Source: an uncultured Odoribacter sp.
GTDB lineage: Bacteria > Bacteroidota > Bacteroidia > Bacteroidales > Marinifilaceae
Reading direction: 5' to 3'
NCBI GenBank assembly: GCA_934725835.1
Contig: CAKVCR010000024.1
Span: forward strand, 1 to 17,303
DNA: 17,303 nt
Numbering within the stretch: position 1 is the stretch's first letter; each line of letters begins with the position of its first letter. The notes beneath the pieces are model-generated. The model ran no database searches and had not been told where the DNA came from. It saw only the letters and a list, made by a program, of their open reading frames with translations. A program made the position numbers and the translations under genes. Below are positions 17,082 to 17,303 of the stretch, one piece after another.

Positions 17082-17303
17082 ATGACCATGAGAAAAGTAA
17101 ACATAATTTTGGCTATAATTGGATTGGCATTACTTAGTTATTCTTGCTATAATGAAGATAGACTGATTCCGTCCGGGCAGTTTATTCCGTCAGGATTGCC
17201 ATTCCCTCAAGGTGATAACCCTTGGGATGAAGAGATTGTCAAACTTCATGATACTTATGGAGTTTATGTATTCTATAAAGACGTTACAGAAGCACTACTT
17301 AAT
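17082..17303 (+). CDS. Surface lipoprotein, possible putative zinc-binding metallopeptidase (3' partial)
   Basis: The frame runs open to the window end. Two in-frame ATGs (17082 and 17088) are possible; the second gives MRKVNIILAIIGLALLSYSC, a lipoprotein signal with a lipobox-like LSYS|C. The residues after the Cys are YNEDR, and an acidic pair this close to the lipidated Cys resembles the Bacteroidota surface-export signal. About 50 mature residues are visible, including FPQGDNPWDEEIVKLHDTYGVYVFYKD. From memory of the family, this resembles the N-terminus of the putative zinc-binding metallopeptidase lipoproteins often placed directly after SusD in sigma-linked loci. The catalytic HExxH region would lie beyond the edge, so enzyme activity is not shown. 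The position, 5 bp after susD, supports a role in the same uptake system. Confidence 0.7.
   Translation, partial: MTMRKVNIILAIIGLALLSYSCYNEDRLIPSGQFIPSGLPFPQGDNPWDEEIVKLHDTYGVYVFYKDVTEALLN

Overview
The window looks like a chromosomal segment of a Bacteroidota gut-type bacterium, most likely Bacteroides or a close relative. The evidence is two SusC/SusD (RagA/RagB) outer-membrane import pairs, an ECF sigma/FecR anti-sigma pair carrying the Bacteroidota-specific C-terminal domain, lipoprotein signals followed by acidic residues, and start codons that mostly lack a clear Shine-Dalgarno sequence. I see no RNA genes, insertion sequences or CRISPR arrays. No intergenic stretch exceeds 300 bp.

Region 1 (1-5165, + strand) holds two RND-family inner-membrane efflux permeases in tandem, coupled by an ATGA stop/start overlap. 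The first is cut by the left edge, so about 300 N-terminal residues lie outside. The adaptor and outer-membrane channel are probably upstream. The first pump has unusual residues at the proton-relay position of TM10, while the second looks like a full pump, so a mixed or division-of-labour complex is possible. A hairpin at 5264-5306 separates this operon from the convergent locus that follows.

Region 2 (5323-9911, - strand) is a SusC/SusD pair, a TonB-dependent transporter followed by its surface lipoprotein. This SusC lacks the N-terminal STN signalling domain and has no regulator or enzyme of its own inside the window.

Region 3 (9912-10174) is the divergent control region between the two import systems. 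It holds three copies of the octamer TGTAGAAT: two direct copies exactly 20 bp apart, and one inverted copy forming a perfect 9+1+9 palindrome. It also holds weak promoter candidates in both directions.

Region 4 (10175 to the right edge, + strand) is a cell-surface signalling locus: ECF sigma factor, FecR-like anti-sigma factor, an STN-domain SusC transducer, SusD, and the start of another lipoprotein whose sequence resembles the putative zinc-binding metallopeptidases often placed after SusD. The likely logic is that substrate binding by the STN-type SusC signals through the periplasm to FecR, which releases the sigma factor to raise expression of the import genes. Whether the divergent SusCD pair belongs to the same regulon is an open and testable question. 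The window contains no glycoside hydrolase, so the substrate cannot be named; a glycan, glycoprotein or peptide are all possible. Hand counts on single 60-base lines suggest a falling GC content from the efflux operon (above 50%) to the sigma/SusCD locus (about 32-40%), hinting at different histories for the modules.
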